From contig NZ_JAKILD010000006.1 of NCBI RefSeq assembly GCF_023283825.1, positions 62,001-126,000 on the forward strand: a DNA stretch of 64,000 nucleotides, in the 5' to 3' direction. Positions 46,310 to 56,537 of the stretch are shown one piece after another (the stretch's first letter is position 1; each line of letters starts with the position of its first letter). The stretch is from Shewanella olleyana (GTDB taxonomy: Bacteria; Pseudomonadota; Gammaproteobacteria; Enterobacterales; Shewanellaceae). Under the pieces are notes generated by a model, which was not told the DNA's origin, made no database searches, and was given only the letters and a program-made list of their open reading frames with translations. The translations under genes were made by a program, and so were the position numbers.

Positions 46310-47569
46310 TTAAAAGGCTTCATTTACATTAAAGTAAAAGCCAGTATCATTGTCGCCAAAAGCTAAATCTAATCTTAGGTTTACTCGTGGCTTAACTTCA
46401 AATCGATAGCCTATACCTGTATTAGGTAGCACACTTGCCGATGTCAGTTCGCTAAACTTATCCGAAATTACCCCAGCACCAACCCAATAAACCAAACCGT
46501 GACGGCCAGATAAATTTTGGCGATACTCTACTTGCGCTAACAACATTTGCTTATCACGATAACGTCCTGAAGTATAACCACGCAGTAAGTCACCACCACC
46601 CGCTTTTGAGAGTTGATCCCAAGGTACATCGCCATGGGTAAATCGGCCACGCACCTGCCAAGCTAAAACATCCGATTCAGCAATTTGATGATAACTACTG
46701 TAAAGTGCATTCACAATTTCGAAGTCGGTTTTACTGCCCAAGTCTTTACGGAAAATACCTGTATCTATTTGAGCTATTATACCTTGTTCAGGATTGAGCA
46801 CATTGTCTCGGCTGTCGTAGTTAACTAATAGATTAACCCCGACGCTTCGTGACGTTTCCAGTAATGGATCAATGTCGACATCTGAGTCAAGTACATCGAT
46901 GTTACGAGTTTCAGCATAATTAAAATCAAAACCTGCGCCGACAAAAATATGCGAGGATAACCGATGTAAATACATTGGATTCACCCGAACTAACTGACCA
47001 TCAAAATCAACACGGTTGTCATCTTGATGGTTTTCATCATAACCAACGCCATAAAACACATCAGGAATATCAAATATTTCTGCAGTTAAATAAACCCGCT
47101 GATTATCTTCATTTAGGAAGGTTTTATTTTCAAGTGAAACACCTAACGCACCATTAATCGATGCTAAACCATTAATGACCAAAGATGACAGCTGGCTCAC
47201 TTCATCAGTGGGATCGACTTGATATAAGCCAACTGCTGAAATACCGACCCCTAAATCCATTTCTGGATTATAAAAAGGCCCTGGCAGAAAACTAAAATCA
47301 ATCAATTTATCTGGATCAAACTCACCATCAGCCCCAAGCTTTTGTAAAAAGTTTTCCATCCAGCCCAGATCTTCCTCATCTTGAGATAGCTGTAAAGTTT
47401 GTTCTACTATCTCTTTTTCATACGAGACTTGTTCGGCAGTCGCAGTATTAGCAGCAACCTTGTCATTACCAGTCTTTTCAACAACACCTTTCTCAGAAGC
47501 CAATGATTCAGTTGAAACCAATAGCCCCACAAATAAAAAACCGATACTAAAACGAAGGAATAACGTCAT
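46310..47569 (-). CDS. Omp85-type outer-membrane barrel without POTRA domains
   Basis: A 419-residue exported protein ending in Phe (YFNVNEAF), as expected for BamA-inserted barrels. The signal peptide is the first 24 residues (FSIGFLFVGLLVSTESLAS). Residues about 90-419 match the BamA/TamA surface-antigen barrel, including GGDLLRGYTSGRYRDK with the L-RGY motif of the lid loop. The N-terminal 60 residues are short and helical, with no POTRA repeats. Its ATG shares a base with the stop of the DUF4056-like gene (TAATG), so it is translationally coupled as the last gene of the envelope operon. Confidence 0.85.
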   Translation of the reverse strand: MTLFLRFSIGFLFVGLLVSTESLASEKGVVEKTGNDKVAANTATAEQVSYEKEIVEQTLQLSQDEEDLGWMENFLQKLGADGEFDPDKLIDFSFLPGPFYNPEMDLGVGISAVGLYQVDPTDEVSQLSSLVINGLASINGALGVSLENKTFLNEDNQRVYLTAEIFDIPDVFYGVGYDENHQDDNRVDFDGQLVRVNPMYLHRLSSHIFVGAGFDFNYAETRNIDVLDSDVDIDPLLETSRSVGVNLLVNYDSRDNVLNPEQGIIAQIDTGIFRKDLGSKTDFEIVNALYSSYHQIAESDVLAWQVRGRFTHGDVPWDQLSKAGGGDLLRGYTSGRYRDKQMLLAQVEYRQNLSGRHGLVYWVGAGVISDKFSELTSASVLPNTGIGYRFEVKPRVNLRLDLAFGDNDTGFYFNVNEAF

Positions 47570-48885
47570 TAAAGATCACCTTGTGTGGTCTGTTCTATCG
47601 CTAAAGGTAAGTCTGGATTCAAACTTAAATGCTCATTCAGTAATTGCTCATCCAATATTTCGTTATGACGGCTTATAGTTAAAAATGAATGTTGATTAAA
47701 ACCATCTCGCCACAACGACGTGGGTATATGTTCAAAATTCGATTCAAATTTGGCATCTACATATAACCACTGCTTAGCCACCTCATCGATATTGATGCCG
47801 TGGACTGTATTGGCCAAACTTAAATCATGAGCAACTTTTGGGGTTTTATACACACCCGCAACATCGGACCAAATATCACTGTTTTTCGCCATATCAATCG
47901 GCACTAAATAAGGAGATTGATGATCGCCCAACTCATAATGGCGATTAAGTAACATAAATTTATTTGGCATGGGTTCATTGGAGTCCCACCAATAGCCATC
48001 GATAACATTAAAAAGTGCATTGGTTTCATTGGCTGAAACGGGTTCTAACCAATCAATTGTTGCAGCAACCCAAGAGGTCATATGATAATTGAATTGCTGG
48101 CGGGTCATCGCTAGATTATTAGTGATTACTGCTAGCGCAATTTTAGCGCCTAGCATATTCGAGTAGAGATCTTCAGGTGAGTAAGCCGATACTGCCTCTG
48201 ACCACGGTCCAAAACTGCGATAACCGTGATATTGTGCAATTTCGTGCGCTTCAGCCATTGAATAGGCTAGACGTGCTGCCATTGCTGCAGACAGTTCCCA
48301 ACGTTGAGTTGCGGTTAATCCGTTGACTTCAAAACTATCAATTTCAATGGTTCGAGGTCCAATTTCAAATGGCAATGCAATGGATTTCTTTTCTCCAAGG
48401 TTAGGATGAATTTGGTAAAACAGTGCGACAGCATTATCTGCCGTGTCTCTCACATGGGCTAAATCTATAAACCCACCTTTTCGAGTATAAACAATGCCAT
48501 TATTTTCACCACTTCGTCCCTCATCTGGTGCCGATTTTTGGTGGCTAAAACTGCCTGCTTCGTAAGCGTGAGCACCTAACTCTTCCAGCGAAATAGTATT
48601 GGCATGGCGATAGAATGGAATCGTCATTGCCCCTAATTTCACCTTTTGAGCATTACCAAATGCACAGCAAGGTCGAACACTTGTCGGTAAAGTCATCGCA
48701 GCTTGTTGTGGCAATGCAATATCACGTAAAAGTACGGGATCAGGTTGATTGTCTAATGCTGTACTAACAGCTGAATTCGATGGCGTAGCGCTCACTTGCC
48801 ATTCGTTACTTGAGCATGAGGTGAGTAATGTCACCATCAAACCTGTACTAAACAATAAAACGGGAATTTGAGAATTGAACATCAT
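47569..48885 (-). CDS. DUF4056-like lipoprotein
   Basis: A 438-residue lipoprotein: the signal ends with lipobox LLTSC (Cys at about residue 24). It contains SVRPCCAFG, then HAYEAGSFSHQKSAPDEGRS, GFIDLAHVRDTADN, and AEAHEIAQYHGYRSFG, in which HExxxxH could bind metal. I recall this pattern as DUF4056, an uncharacterised family. Its first codons overlap the hydrolase stop (ATGA) and its stop overlaps the next start, so it is coupled on both sides. The sorting signal suggests the outer membrane (no Asp at +2). Confidence 0.72.
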   Translation of the reverse strand: MMFNSQIPVLLFSTGLMVTLLTSCSSNEWQVSATPSNSAVSTALDNQPDPVLLRDIALPQQAAMTLPTSVRPCCAFGNAQKVKLGAMTIPFYRHANTISLEELGAHAYEAGSFSHQKSAPDEGRSGENNGIVYTRKGGFIDLAHVRDTADNAVALFYQIHPNLGEKKSIALPFEIGPRTIEIDSFEVNGLTATQRWELSAAMAARLAYSMAEAHEIAQYHGYRSFGPWSEAVSAYSPEDLYSNMLGAKIALAVITNNLAMTRQQFNYHMTSWVAATIDWLEPVSANETNALFNVIDGYWWDSNEPMPNKFMLLNRHYELGDHQSPYLVPIDMAKNSDIWSDVAGVYKTPKVAHDLSLANTVHGINIDEVAKQWLYVDAKFESNFEHIPTSLWRDGFNQHSFLTISRHNEILDEQLLNEHLSLNPDLPLAIEQTTQGDL

Positions 48886-49799
48886 TGTATAAAGTCTCTG
48901 ATCATTTGGCTGATTGACTCGGGGAAATCATTACTTAAACCATGAGATGCCTCTGGAATAACTATGATTGGTGCATTTAAAAACTCAGAAAATTCTATGC
49001 CTTTTTCAAGCGGAAACACACTGTCATTTTCCCCCCAAATTAATAATGAAGGCGGAAGCTTACCTTTTAAATCTGCAGGGTTAAGTTGATCTCGATATGC
49101 AGGTAACGTGGTAATCAGTGACTTTTTCTGTTCATGAAAGTCGGCAAAATAGGCTTGATAAATTTGTTCATCAATAAAACTTGGATACCATGGATGATTA
49201 ACAAACGTATGTTCAAGTAAGTGTCTTACACCTTCTTTATTCTCAGGCACAAACACCGCTTCAGGCACACTCTGCCCAAAACGTTGACTCATGGCATTCA
49301 TGTCTTCATCACCAAACACAATACCTGGGCTTGCCAATATAATCGCTTTGTTAACTTTAGGCTCATTGATCATTAAGTCGAAAGTAATAAATCCACCATA
49401 GGAAATCCCCACCACATTGACACTATCCAGAGCTAGCACTTCAATTAACTGCTGAATAGATTGAGTTTCACTGCTTAGATTAGCCGGGGCATTACTGAAT
49501 GATGCACCAAACCAAAGTAAATCCGGCACAATAACATGATAATCAGACGCAAGATCTTGCATCATTTCGTACCAGCTGGTCATTCCAGTGCCACCAAAAC
49601 CATGAAGCAAGATAACTGCAGAAGCACTCTTATTTCCACCCTGCCAATAGTGCAACTCACCTTCACTTTCTAGCGACAACTGATGCGGTTCAAAACCCGC
49701 TTTTTTCAGTTGACTTTGTTGATAATTATCCACCATAGACACTGCTGAACAGCCTCCAAGGAAGAAAATAAAGATACTAATAACCAGTAATCGTATCAA
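48882..49799 (-). CDS. Lipoprotein alpha/beta hydrolase
   Basis: A 305-residue alpha/beta hydrolase anchored as a lipoprotein (lipobox FFLGGC, Cys at residue 17). The oxyanion loop is LLHGFGGTGM. The nucleophile elbow is VGISYGGF, the acid is in GENDSVFP and the catalytic histidine is in ASHGLSND, so the triad is complete. It resembles lipases and esterases such as LipH-like or BioH-like proteins. The start is a TTG, 2 bp after the previous stop. Substrate unknown; an acylated envelope lipid is an inference from location. Confidence 0.85.
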   Translation of the reverse strand: MIRLLVISIFIFFLGGCSAVSMVDNYQQSQLKKAGFEPHQLSLESEGELHYWQGGNKSASAVILLHGFGGTGMTSWYEMMQDLASDYHVIVPDLLWFGASFSNAPANLSSETQSIQQLIEVLALDSVNVVGISYGGFITFDLMINEPKVNKAIILASPGIVFGDEDMNAMSQRFGQSVPEAVFVPENKEGVRHLLEHTFVNHPWYPSFIDEQIYQAYFADFHEQKKSLITTLPAYRDQLNPADLKGKLPPSLLIWGENDSVFPLEKGIEFSEFLNAPIIVIPEASHGLSNDFPESISQMIRDFIQ

Positions 49800-49800
49800 A

Positions 49801-50664
49801 TTAGAACCTATAACCTATGCCAGCCATAAAGCTTCTACGAGTTCCAAAACCAGCTTCTAACAGTAAATCAAAACCCTTACCTAAGTTGATTTGGCCACCA
49901 ATTAAGCTATTCCACTTATCTTCGAGATGTTGGGTAACTTCAAACTTACCATCACCTAAAGGAATACCGATATCTGTTAAATAACCACTAAAAGTTTGCT
50001 CAACGTTTTGATACATAGCACCGACCCAAAACTGACTTTCATGGCCATAAACACTGGTACGGTATCCCACGCGTGGTGAGACAACAATTGAGCTAATTTC
50101 ACCATCTATAATATCAAGGTCAGTATTGGTGTAATTAATATCTAGTAAAGCAAACCAATTGCCAATGCCGCCTACGATTGTGCCACCCGCACCGTATGTA
50201 GTCCCTTTAAAATTTAGCTCAAAATCGAAAGGGTCAGAAATAACTGGCGGTAAAGGCCCCGGCATTTCTACTTCAACTTGAACATTGGCAATACTGCTCC
50301 CTCTTGTTTGGCCAATCACGCCATAAAGGTTTAGAAATGGTAGTACCCACATATCAGCTCTAAAAGTGATCGTCTCTGAGTCCTGCATCGCTTCATTACC
50401 TTTAATACTGACTCTGTCATCAATAATATCACCAAGACCTGAAAAGGTAACACCATCAACCACTAATGGCTGATCCATTGACATATAGTTAATGGTAAAC
50501 CCATAAGGTTTTGGTAGCTCATGACCTAAATCTATCGCTTCTTGAGCCCAAATAGGAAATGTGCGCTCATATTTTTGCGGGACTTCAATAGCGTCATCAG
50601 CAATGACAAACTGGCTGTAGATAGTGATAATAAATAGAAAAATAACGACGAAAACTCTTAGCAT
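49801..50664 (-). CDS. Predicted outer-membrane beta-barrel protein
   Basis: A 287-residue exported protein with a signal peptide (VFVVIFLFIITIYSQFVIADD), alternating beta-strands (FWVGAMYQNVEQTFSGY and similar) and a C-terminal aromatic residue (MAGIGYRF), the insertion signal of outer-membrane barrels. A transthyretin-sized strand-rich pattern with YGVIGQTRG and YGAGGTIVGG suggests a small barrel (8-14 strands). It is first of four coupled envelope genes. I do not recognise the family. Confidence 0.75.
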   Translation of the reverse strand: MLRVFVVIFLFIITIYSQFVIADDAIEVPQKYERTFPIWAQEAIDLGHELPKPYGFTINYMSMDQPLVVDGVTFSGLGDIIDDRVSIKGNEAMQDSETITFRADMWVLPFLNLYGVIGQTRGSSIANVQVEVEMPGPLPPVISDPFDFELNFKGTTYGAGGTIVGGIGNWFALLDINYTNTDLDIIDGEISSIVVSPRVGYRTSVYGHESQFWVGAMYQNVEQTFSGYLTDIGIPLGDGKFEVTQHLEDKWNSLIGGQINLGKGFDLLLEAGFGTRRSFMAGIGYRF

Positions 50665-51080
50665 TTGAACAATAAATCCTTAAACAACTCAAATTGAACC
50701 TTTGGGTTGAAATTAACTATAACAACCCCGCATGCAATTAACTTTAGTTTAACAGTTGCAGATGAAATATGCAGCGGAATTTTCGGGGGCGAGGATGATA
50801 GAAAGGTAATATTAACTTAAACTTAAAAACGTTTAAATTAGAATATCTCTAATAAAACAGCTTGCTCTTCCAACAAAAAGTTAACAGGAACAGTGCAGAC
50901 ATAACAGTGGAGATAAGCGGTCAGACAAACACCTCACATATGTAACACAGATAACATTTGGCAGCTAAGTCATAAATCACAAGCAAGACAGGACAAAAAT
51001 AAGATATTTAAGTATAAACAATTGGATGTCTGCTCAAACTGAGGCAAATACACTTAAAATTTAAATTGCACACTTAAACA
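50665..51080. other. Intergenic gap, no supported gene
   Basis: A 416-bp A/T-rich gap between the start of the envelope operon and the stop of a small membrane protein gene. No ORF with good start, no clear hairpin terminator and no recognised operator. The promoter of the envelope operon must be here; TTAAAAACGTTTAA near 50823-50836 is a weak palindrome of unknown meaning. Confidence 0.35.
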
Positions 51081-51479
51081 TTAAAAGTTGCAACTGATTT
51101 CGCCAATGTCATTTAAAATGAGCACTACACGCTTATTTATTTCAAAATTGGTCACATAACCACACTTCCCTTTCAGGGTATCACCGCTGTTGAGTTGTAA
51201 TTCATATTCATACTGGCCATCAAGCTGCGCTAAATCATAGTAAATAGTATTTTTACTCGATGTATTAATCTCACCAAAATCCAAGCGAGTTAACGGTAAA
51301 TTGATTACAGCAGAATCAATAACGAACTCAGAATTGTTTTTGACAGTGACACTTGGGCTAACGTAAAAATAGCTCAAATACATTAATACGATTAAGGTAG
51401 TTAAGCCCGCGGCCACTTTGATAAAAAGTCTGCCCCAGCGATTACCTATACCTAGCCTTTGTTGCGATTCAAATAACAT
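51081..51479 (-). CDS. Small single-span membrane protein, unknown family
   Basis: A 132-residue protein with one transmembrane helix at about 25-42 (FIKVAAGLTTLIVLMYLSYFY) and a small beta-rich periplasmic domain (about 43-132) containing two cysteines (KGKCGYV; ISCNF) that could form a disulfide. Its start shares a base with the stop of the methyltransferase gene (TAATG), so the two are coupled. Not recognised. Confidence 0.65.
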   Translation of the reverse strand: MLFESQQRLGIGNRWGRLFIKVAAGLTTLIVLMYLSYFYVSPSVTVKNNSEFVIDSAVINLPLTRLDFGEINTSSKNTIYYDLAQLDGQYEYELQLNSGDTLKGKCGYVTNFEINKRVVLILNDIGEISCNF

Positions 51480-52261
51480 TAGCTCTTAGTTCCTTTGATA
51501 GAAAACACCAAAGGGATTGATTGGCCTTTTACTATGGAATGAAATTGGTTTGGCTGCTTTTCAACAAGGTTTTCAAAACAATTATATGGACTAAATGGAA
51601 ACTCATTAACCGCATCAATGCGGATCCCAGCTTTAATGAGGGCATTAATCACTTCACTTAACGAATGCGCCCATGTCACCATTGTTTGCTTATCATCTGA
51701 ATCGGTTTCGGTTTCAGTTTTAGTATAAGAGCCTTCAACCACGACATCAGGTTCGGGATTGTGAAAATACGGATAGCCATCTAATACATCTTGCACCGGA
51801 TGAAACTCAGCCATATAAAAAGTGCCACCGGACTTTAAGTTATCGCTAATAACCTGCGCCCAATGAGTTAAAGATGGTAACCAGCAAATGGCACCAAACG
51901 AGGTGAAGACAATATCAAAGCTATGCTGACTTGAAGCTGAATAACTATACACATCAGCACACACAAACTCTGCATCGATATTACATTGCTTTGCTAAGTC
52001 GCAAGCTTTGTTAATCGCGGCATCCGATAAATCAACACCGGTCACTTTGGCGCCTAACCGCGCCAGTGACAAAGTATCTAATCCAAAGTGGCATTGAAGA
52101 TGTAATAAAGATTTACCTTCAACGTTAGTCAGCTCTGCAGACTCAATTTCAGTTAACGATGAATTACCAGCCAGAAAACTTGGCACATCATAAAAAGAGG
52201 AATCGAAATGCACTTTGGCACGTTCATTCCAAGCTTGTTTATTGATATTGAGGTAATCCAT
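51479..52261 (-). CDS. Class I SAM-dependent methyltransferase
   Basis: A 260-residue methyltransferase with the SAM-binding motif LLHLQCHFGLDTLSLARLG, the ribose-binding VTGVDLSDAAI and motif IV FDIVFTSFGAICWL. The C-terminal part (FPFSPYNCF...) forms the substrate side. The variant Q-C-H-F-G replaces the usual G-x-G-x-G first glycine, as in other members of this small-molecule methyltransferase group. It starts a two-gene operon with the membrane protein. The substrate is unknown. Confidence 0.85.
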   Translation of the reverse strand: MDYLNINKQAWNERAKVHFDSSFYDVPSFLAGNSSLTEIESAELTNVEGKSLLHLQCHFGLDTLSLARLGAKVTGVDLSDAAINKACDLAKQCNIDAEFVCADVYSYSASSQHSFDIVFTSFGAICWLPSLTHWAQVISDNLKSGGTFYMAEFHPVQDVLDGYPYFHNPEPDVVVEGSYTKTETETDSDDKQTMVTWAHSLSEVINALIKAGIRIDAVNEFPFSPYNCFENLVEKQPNQFHSIVKGQSIPLVFSIKGTKS

Positions 52262-52354
52262 TGCTTATCCACTATATTATTTATTCTGTCAGTATATTAG
52301 CAAAGTAAATTTGAGATTCACATTTTCAACTCAGGTTTAGAATGCGATTGTTCA

Positions 52355-52384
52355 TAAAAAAACCGACCATGTATCGATCGGTTT
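52355..52384 (-). terminator. Terminator after the chemoreceptor gene
   Basis: AAACCGA / TCGGTTT stem with an 11-base loop, followed on the minus strand by a run of T; 36 bp beyond the gene stop. Confidence 0.8.
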
Positions 52385-52419
52385 ATTATTAACTTGATTG
52401 TAGCTATCTAGATTGAGGG

Positions 52420-54411
52420 TTATTGGGTCAAGGTAAACTTTTGTACTTGCTCAGACATGGCCGCTGCATCTTCTAACAAGGTTTCGTTAAGCTGACTCAA
52501 GGATTCTGCAATTTGTTGTGTCTGGCTATAAATTTCACTAATTTTCATTGCGTTCTGATTCACTTCTTCAGCCACAGCCGCTTGCTCATGAGTAGCTGAC
52601 GCAATCTGTTGATTCATGCTATCAATGACGTCAACATCTGCAACAATTTGCTTTAATTCTTGGCCTGCATGCTCGACTTCAGCCACACTTTCATCGGCAC
52701 TAACCATGCCTCGCTGCATCGTTTTAACAGCCAGTTGTGCGCCAGACTTCAATCTGTCTGTCATGCGTTTAATATCATCTGTTGATGACTGAGTTCGCTG
52801 GGCTAGCGTTCTAACCTCATCGGCAACTACAGCGAAGCCTCGACCTTGCTCCCCCGCACGGGCAGCTTCAATTGCTGCGTTTAGGGCCAATAAATTTGTC
52901 TGCTCTGAAATAGCGCTTATCACATCCAAAATAGTCGCAATCGATTGAACATCTTGATCAAGCTTTTCAATGGCGTTAGAGGCATCATTGATTTCGTTTG
53001 CAAGATTCTTAATAGAGACAGTGGTTTTTGAAACTTCAGAGTTACCAATATGTGCTTCTTTATTGGCAGAAGTCGATGCATCAGAGGCTTGCACTGCATT
53101 GGCAGCAATTTGAGTCACCGTCGCGCTCATTTCTGTCATCGCTGATGCAACTTGCTCAGCTTCAAGATAACCCAGCTCAACATCTTGTTTCATGGTATGG
53201 GTATAACCATTAACTTGCTCCACCACAGTGACAACTTGGGTCGCACTCTGGCGCACTTGCAAAATAATGGTTTCAAAATCACTCATCATAGCGTTAAACG
53301 CATTTGATAACTGACCAAATTCATCCGCTGACTGATGCTCTATGCGGGTGCTTAAATCAAAATGGTTACCAGCATGGGTCACTTTACTGAATAAATGACT
53401 GAGGCTGCGATTAAGGTACTTAGATACAGATAAACTCAACCATGCTAATAAGCTTATGGAGATAGTTAATGCTAACAAAGATGTCCACATTAACTGACTT
53501 GCCGAATTCAAACGCTCTTGAGTTAAGCTAATTAAGTCATCAGCAAGAAAATGTTCAAAGTCAGTCAGTACGTTGATTCTGTTTGTTGAAGTCTTAAACC
53601 AACTTTCAGGATTTTGCTCACTGATATCACTCGCAACCTGTGAAAAAGCAATTTGACGTAACTGCTCTACTTCACTGATTTCACGTGAGCGATTCACTTG
53701 ATTAAATTGCGATATCCAATCGGGGGTAGCGAGCGCTCTAAAACGTTCACCATAGGTATTTTGCTCCGACACTAAGGTAACAAAACGAGCATACACCCCA
53801 TCTTTAAAACCTTGCTGACCAAAAGTCGTACTCAATACAGCACGTTCTATACCTGCGCGTTCTTTTAATTGTAAAAATGCGCCGAATGAAGCCAGCTTTA
53901 ATGACAACTCGCTGTCGGTGCTTTGCATGGCTGTTTCATCGACAACGGACAAAAGTGCACTATTAAGACCAGTGTAGTACTTCACTTCATCTGCTACAGA
54001 TATCGTTAAACTATCAACTGAGCGTCTAATGGATTGTAACTGCTGCAATTGATTTTGAATTTGACGTAAAGTCGAACTGATTTGAACAGGAAAATCATCC
54101 ATATCGGGAATATTATTAAAAGTACTGATTTGTCTGTCTGACATAGCGCGCTGACTTGGTATTGAATCAGCAAAAGCTTGCCCTTGTGAACCAATAAAGC
54201 CCGCACTCATACCACGCTCTTTTTGTAACTCATGCACAAGCGCACTATTAATAACGGCCAACTCACTTAACGAAAGTACTGTGGTTAATTCCGATTTGGT
54301 TTCATATTTATTATGCACAAACATGCCGCCATATATGAGACAAATAACCAGTGGTGGAATAATCAGTAAAAGAAGTTTGTGTAGCGTTTTAAGATTGGTA
54401 ATCCATTTCAT
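52420..54411 (-). CDS. Methyl-accepting chemotaxis protein with NIT sensor domain
   Basis: A 663-residue chemoreceptor. The first helix ([20 protein letters not shown]) and a second ([20 protein letters not shown]) flank a periplasmic NIT domain marked by [20 protein letters not shown], the nitrate/nitrite-sensing fold. A HAMP domain follows (about 335-390), then the signalling hairpin [20 protein letters not shown]. It has no C-terminal CheR/CheB pentapeptide. AAGGG lies upstream of the ATG. It probably senses nitrate or nitrite, or a related anion. Confidence 0.9.
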   Translation of the reverse strand: MKWITNLKTLHKLLLLIIPPLVICLIYGGMFVHNKYETKSELTTVLSLSELAVINSALVHELQKERGMSAGFIGSQGQAFADSIPSQRAMSDRQISTFNNIPDMDDFPVQISSTLRQIQNQLQQLQSIRRSVDSLTISVADEVKYYTGLNSALLSVVDETAMQSTDSELSLKLASFGAFLQLKERAGIERAVLSTTFGQQGFKDGVYARFVTLVSEQNTYGERFRALATPDWISQFNQVNRSREISEVEQLRQIAFSQVASDISEQNPESWFKTSTNRINVLTDFEHFLADDLISLTQERLNSASQLMWTSLLALTISISLLAWLSLSVSKYLNRSLSHLFSKVTHAGNHFDLSTRIEHQSADEFGQLSNAFNAMMSDFETIILQVRQSATQVVTVVEQVNGYTHTMKQDVELGYLEAEQVASAMTEMSATVTQIAANAVQASDASTSANKEAHIGNSEVSKTTVSIKNLANEINDASNAIEKLDQDVQSIATILDVISAISEQTNLLALNAAIEAARAGEQGRGFAVVADEVRTLAQRTQSSTDDIKRMTDRLKSGAQLAVKTMQRGMVSADESVAEVEHAGQELKQIVADVDVIDSMNQQIASATHEQAAVAEEVNQNAMKISEIYSQTQQIAESLSQLNETLLEDAAAMSEQVQKFTLTQ

Positions 54412-54526
54412 TGTATCTTTACCCTTAGAGTAAGTGCTCCATGCAATTTGGCGGTAAATTACATGCTTTGATGTAATTAAGGCGACTTAATTCTAGATCA
54501 AAATAGTAGCGACGTTTCGTTTGCTC

Positions 54527-54571
54527 AAAAAAAAACCTGTAACAGCTAATTATTTAGCCATACAGGTTTTT
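54527..54571 (-). terminator. Terminator after ybiT
   Basis: AAAAACCTGTA and TACAGGTTTTT form an 11-bp stem with an inner GCTA/TAGC stem, followed on the minus strand by T residues. Confidence 0.85.
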
Positions 54572-54598
54572 ATCGACATCTAAAGTTAAAACTTTAGC

Positions 54599-56194
54599 TT
54601 ATCCTTCAACGCCTTTGCTGGCTAAGAACTCATCATAAGTTCCTTTGAAGTCGTTAATGCCGTTTGGCGTCACTTCTAAAATACGTGTGGCAAGTGATGA
54701 TACAAATGCACGGTCATGAGAGACGAATAACAAGGTACCTTCATACATTTCTAAGGCGTTATTCAATGACTCGATTGATTCCATATCCATGTGGTTAGTT
54801 GGTTCATCAAGCAGCAAAATGTTTGGCTTTTGCATAATCAACTTACCAAAGTACATGCGGCCTTTTTCACCACCAGATAGTACTTTAACTGACTTTTTAA
54901 TATCGTCAGAACCGAATAGCATACGACCTAAAATACCACGAACTGATTGGTCATCATCTTCTGGTTTACGCCATTGGCTCATCCAGTCAAATAATGTCAT
55001 ATCGTTAGCAAAATCAGCTTCGTGATCCTGTGCGTAATAACCAATGTTTGAATTTTCAGACCATTGGATAGTACCGGCATCTTGCGGTAAGTCGTGTACT
55101 AAAGTACGTAACAAGGTGGTTTTACCCACGCCGTTCTCACCTAAGATAGCAATTCGCTCGCCCACTTCAGCCATCATGTCAAAGCCTGAGAATAATGGCT
55201 TTTCATCAAAGCCTTTAGCCAGTTGCTCAACCACTAATGCATTACGGAACAATTTCTTTTCTTGTTCGAAACGAATGAATGGATTAACACGGCTAGATGC
55301 TTTGATTTCTTCAATCTTAATCTTGTCGATTTGCTTAGCACGTGACGTTGCTTGTTTTGCTTTCGATGCGTTAGCAGAGAAACGGGCAACGAAGCCTTGA
55401 AGTTCAGCAATTTGTGCTTTCTTCTTAGCATTGTCTGATTGTAGACGTTCGCGGGCTTGCTGCGCGGCCATCATGTACTCATCGTAGTTACCAGGGTAAA
55501 CACGTAATTCAGCGTAATCGATATCAGCCATGTGAGTACATACTGAGTTTAGGAAATATCTATCATGCGAGATAATAACCATGGTGCTGTTACGTTGGTT
55601 CAGCATTTCTTGTAACCAACGAATAGTGTCGATGTCCAAGTTGTTGGTTGGTTCATCAAGCAGTAATACATCTGGATCTGAGAATAAAGCTTGAGCAAGA
55701 AGTACACGTAACTTAAAACCAGGGGCGATTTCGCTCATTAAGCCGAAGTGTTGGTCAACACCAATTCCCACGCCCATCAATAAGTCACCCGCGCGAGATT
55801 CAGCGGTGTAACCGTCCATCTCAGCAAATTCCATTTCAAGCTCAGACACCTTAATGCCGTCTTCTTCACTCATTTCTGGTAAAGAATAAATGCGGTCACG
55901 CTCTTGCTTTACTTCCCATAACTCTTTATGACCCATGATCACAGTATCGACTACTGAGAAAGCTTCATAAGCGAATTGATCCTGGTTCAACTTACCCATG
56001 CGCTCGCCTGGATCAATCGACACGTTACCGCTTGTGGGTTCTAAATCGCCAGTAAGAATCTTCATGAAGGTGGATTTACCACAGCCATTGGCTCCGATAA
56101 GACCGTAGCGGTTACCGCCACCGAATTTAACTGAGATATTTTCAAACAGTGGCTTTGAACCAAACTGCATGGTGATGTTAGCTGTAGTAATCAA
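54599..56194 (-). CDS. ybiT: ABC-F family ribosome-associated ATPase YbiT
   Basis: ABC-F proteins act on the ribosome, some relieving stalls. The 531-residue protein is very close to E. coli Ybi[21 protein letters not shown], two Walker A motifs ([20 protein letters not shown]), the linker with ARERL...[10 protein letters not shown], signature [14 protein letters not shown] in the second half and two Walker B/DEPTN motifs. The start is a TTG at 56194 that aligns with the E. coli N terminus and has GGA nine bases upstream. A structured leader with two candidate short ORFs precedes it (56282-56346). Confidence 0.95.
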   Translation of the reverse strand: MITTANITMQFGSKPLFENISVKFGGGNRYGLIGANGCGKSTFMKILTGDLEPTSGNVSIDPGERMGKLNQDQFAYEAFSVVDTVIMGHKELWEVKQERDRIYSLPEMSEEDGIKVSELEMEFAEMDGYTAESRAGDLLMGVGIGVDQHFGLMSEIAPGFKLRVLLAQALFSDPDVLLLDEPTNNLDIDTIRWLQEMLNQRNSTMVIISHDRYFLNSVCTHMADIDYAELRVYPGNYDEYMMAAQQARERLQSDNAKKKAQIAELQGFVARFSANASKAKQATSRAKQIDKIKIEEIKASSRVNPFIRFEQEKKLFRNALVVEQLAKGFDEKPLFSGFDMMAEVGERIAILGENGVGKTTLLRTLVHDLPQDAGTIQWSENSNIGYYAQDHEADFANDMTLFDWMSQWRKPEDDDQSVRGILGRMLFGSDDIKKSVKVLSGGEKGRMYFGKLIMQKPNILLLDEPTNHMDMESIESLNNALEMYEGTLLFVSHDRAFVSSLATRILEVTPNGINDFKGTYDEFLASKGVEG

Positions 56195-56230
56195 AATGAG
56201 ATTCCAAAATTCAAGTTATGACAAAAACAA

Positions 56231-56396
56231 AAAACCAGTGCCGACTTCATTAGCAGCTGCGTTTAACAAGTTCTATATTGCTTAACGAGTATAGCGGCTG
56301 TACGTAAATAGCACTGGTTTTAAACCACCCTTAAAATAATAAGCATGGTCACAATAATTAGGCGGCGTACTATAGCATTTCAGCTTATTTTTTCAA
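56231..56396 (-). promoter_or_regulatory. Promoter and attenuator-like leader of ybiT
   Basis: On the minus strand TTGAAA (56396-56391) and TATAGT (56374-56369, preceded by TGC) are 16 bp apart. The leader then has AAGGGTGG and two short frames: an 8-codon ATG frame (56346-56320) and a GTG frame of 10 codons (56314-56282) ten bases after AAGGGTGG. AAAACCAGTGC (56321-56311) pairs perfectly with GCACTGGTTTT (56241-56231), which is followed by TTGTTTTTGT: a terminator-like end. The local palindrome TGGTTTAAAACCA would compete for the same left arm. Confidence 0.6.
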
Positions 56397-56470
56397 CTTA
56401 ACTTAGCAGAAGTAGAAGATAATTCGATGGGAAATTGATGAATTTAATGTGTCTGTAAACTTACATATAA

Positions 56471-56494
56471 AAATAGCCAACAAGGTTGGCCATT
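56471..56494 (-). terminator. Terminator after the small membrane protein gene
   Basis: GCCAAC / GTTGGC with a 3-base loop, followed on the minus strand by TATTTTTATATG. Together with the ybiT leader this explains most of the 56195-56537 gap. Confidence 0.65.
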
Positions 56495-56537
56495 ATTGCA
56501 GCAAATGCTTTGCTATATCTTAGTTACTTTATCTTAG

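Noticed and set aside
50665-51080. Small gene or RNA in the gap before the envelope operon
   Set aside because: No ORF with start signals and no stem with T-run could be found.
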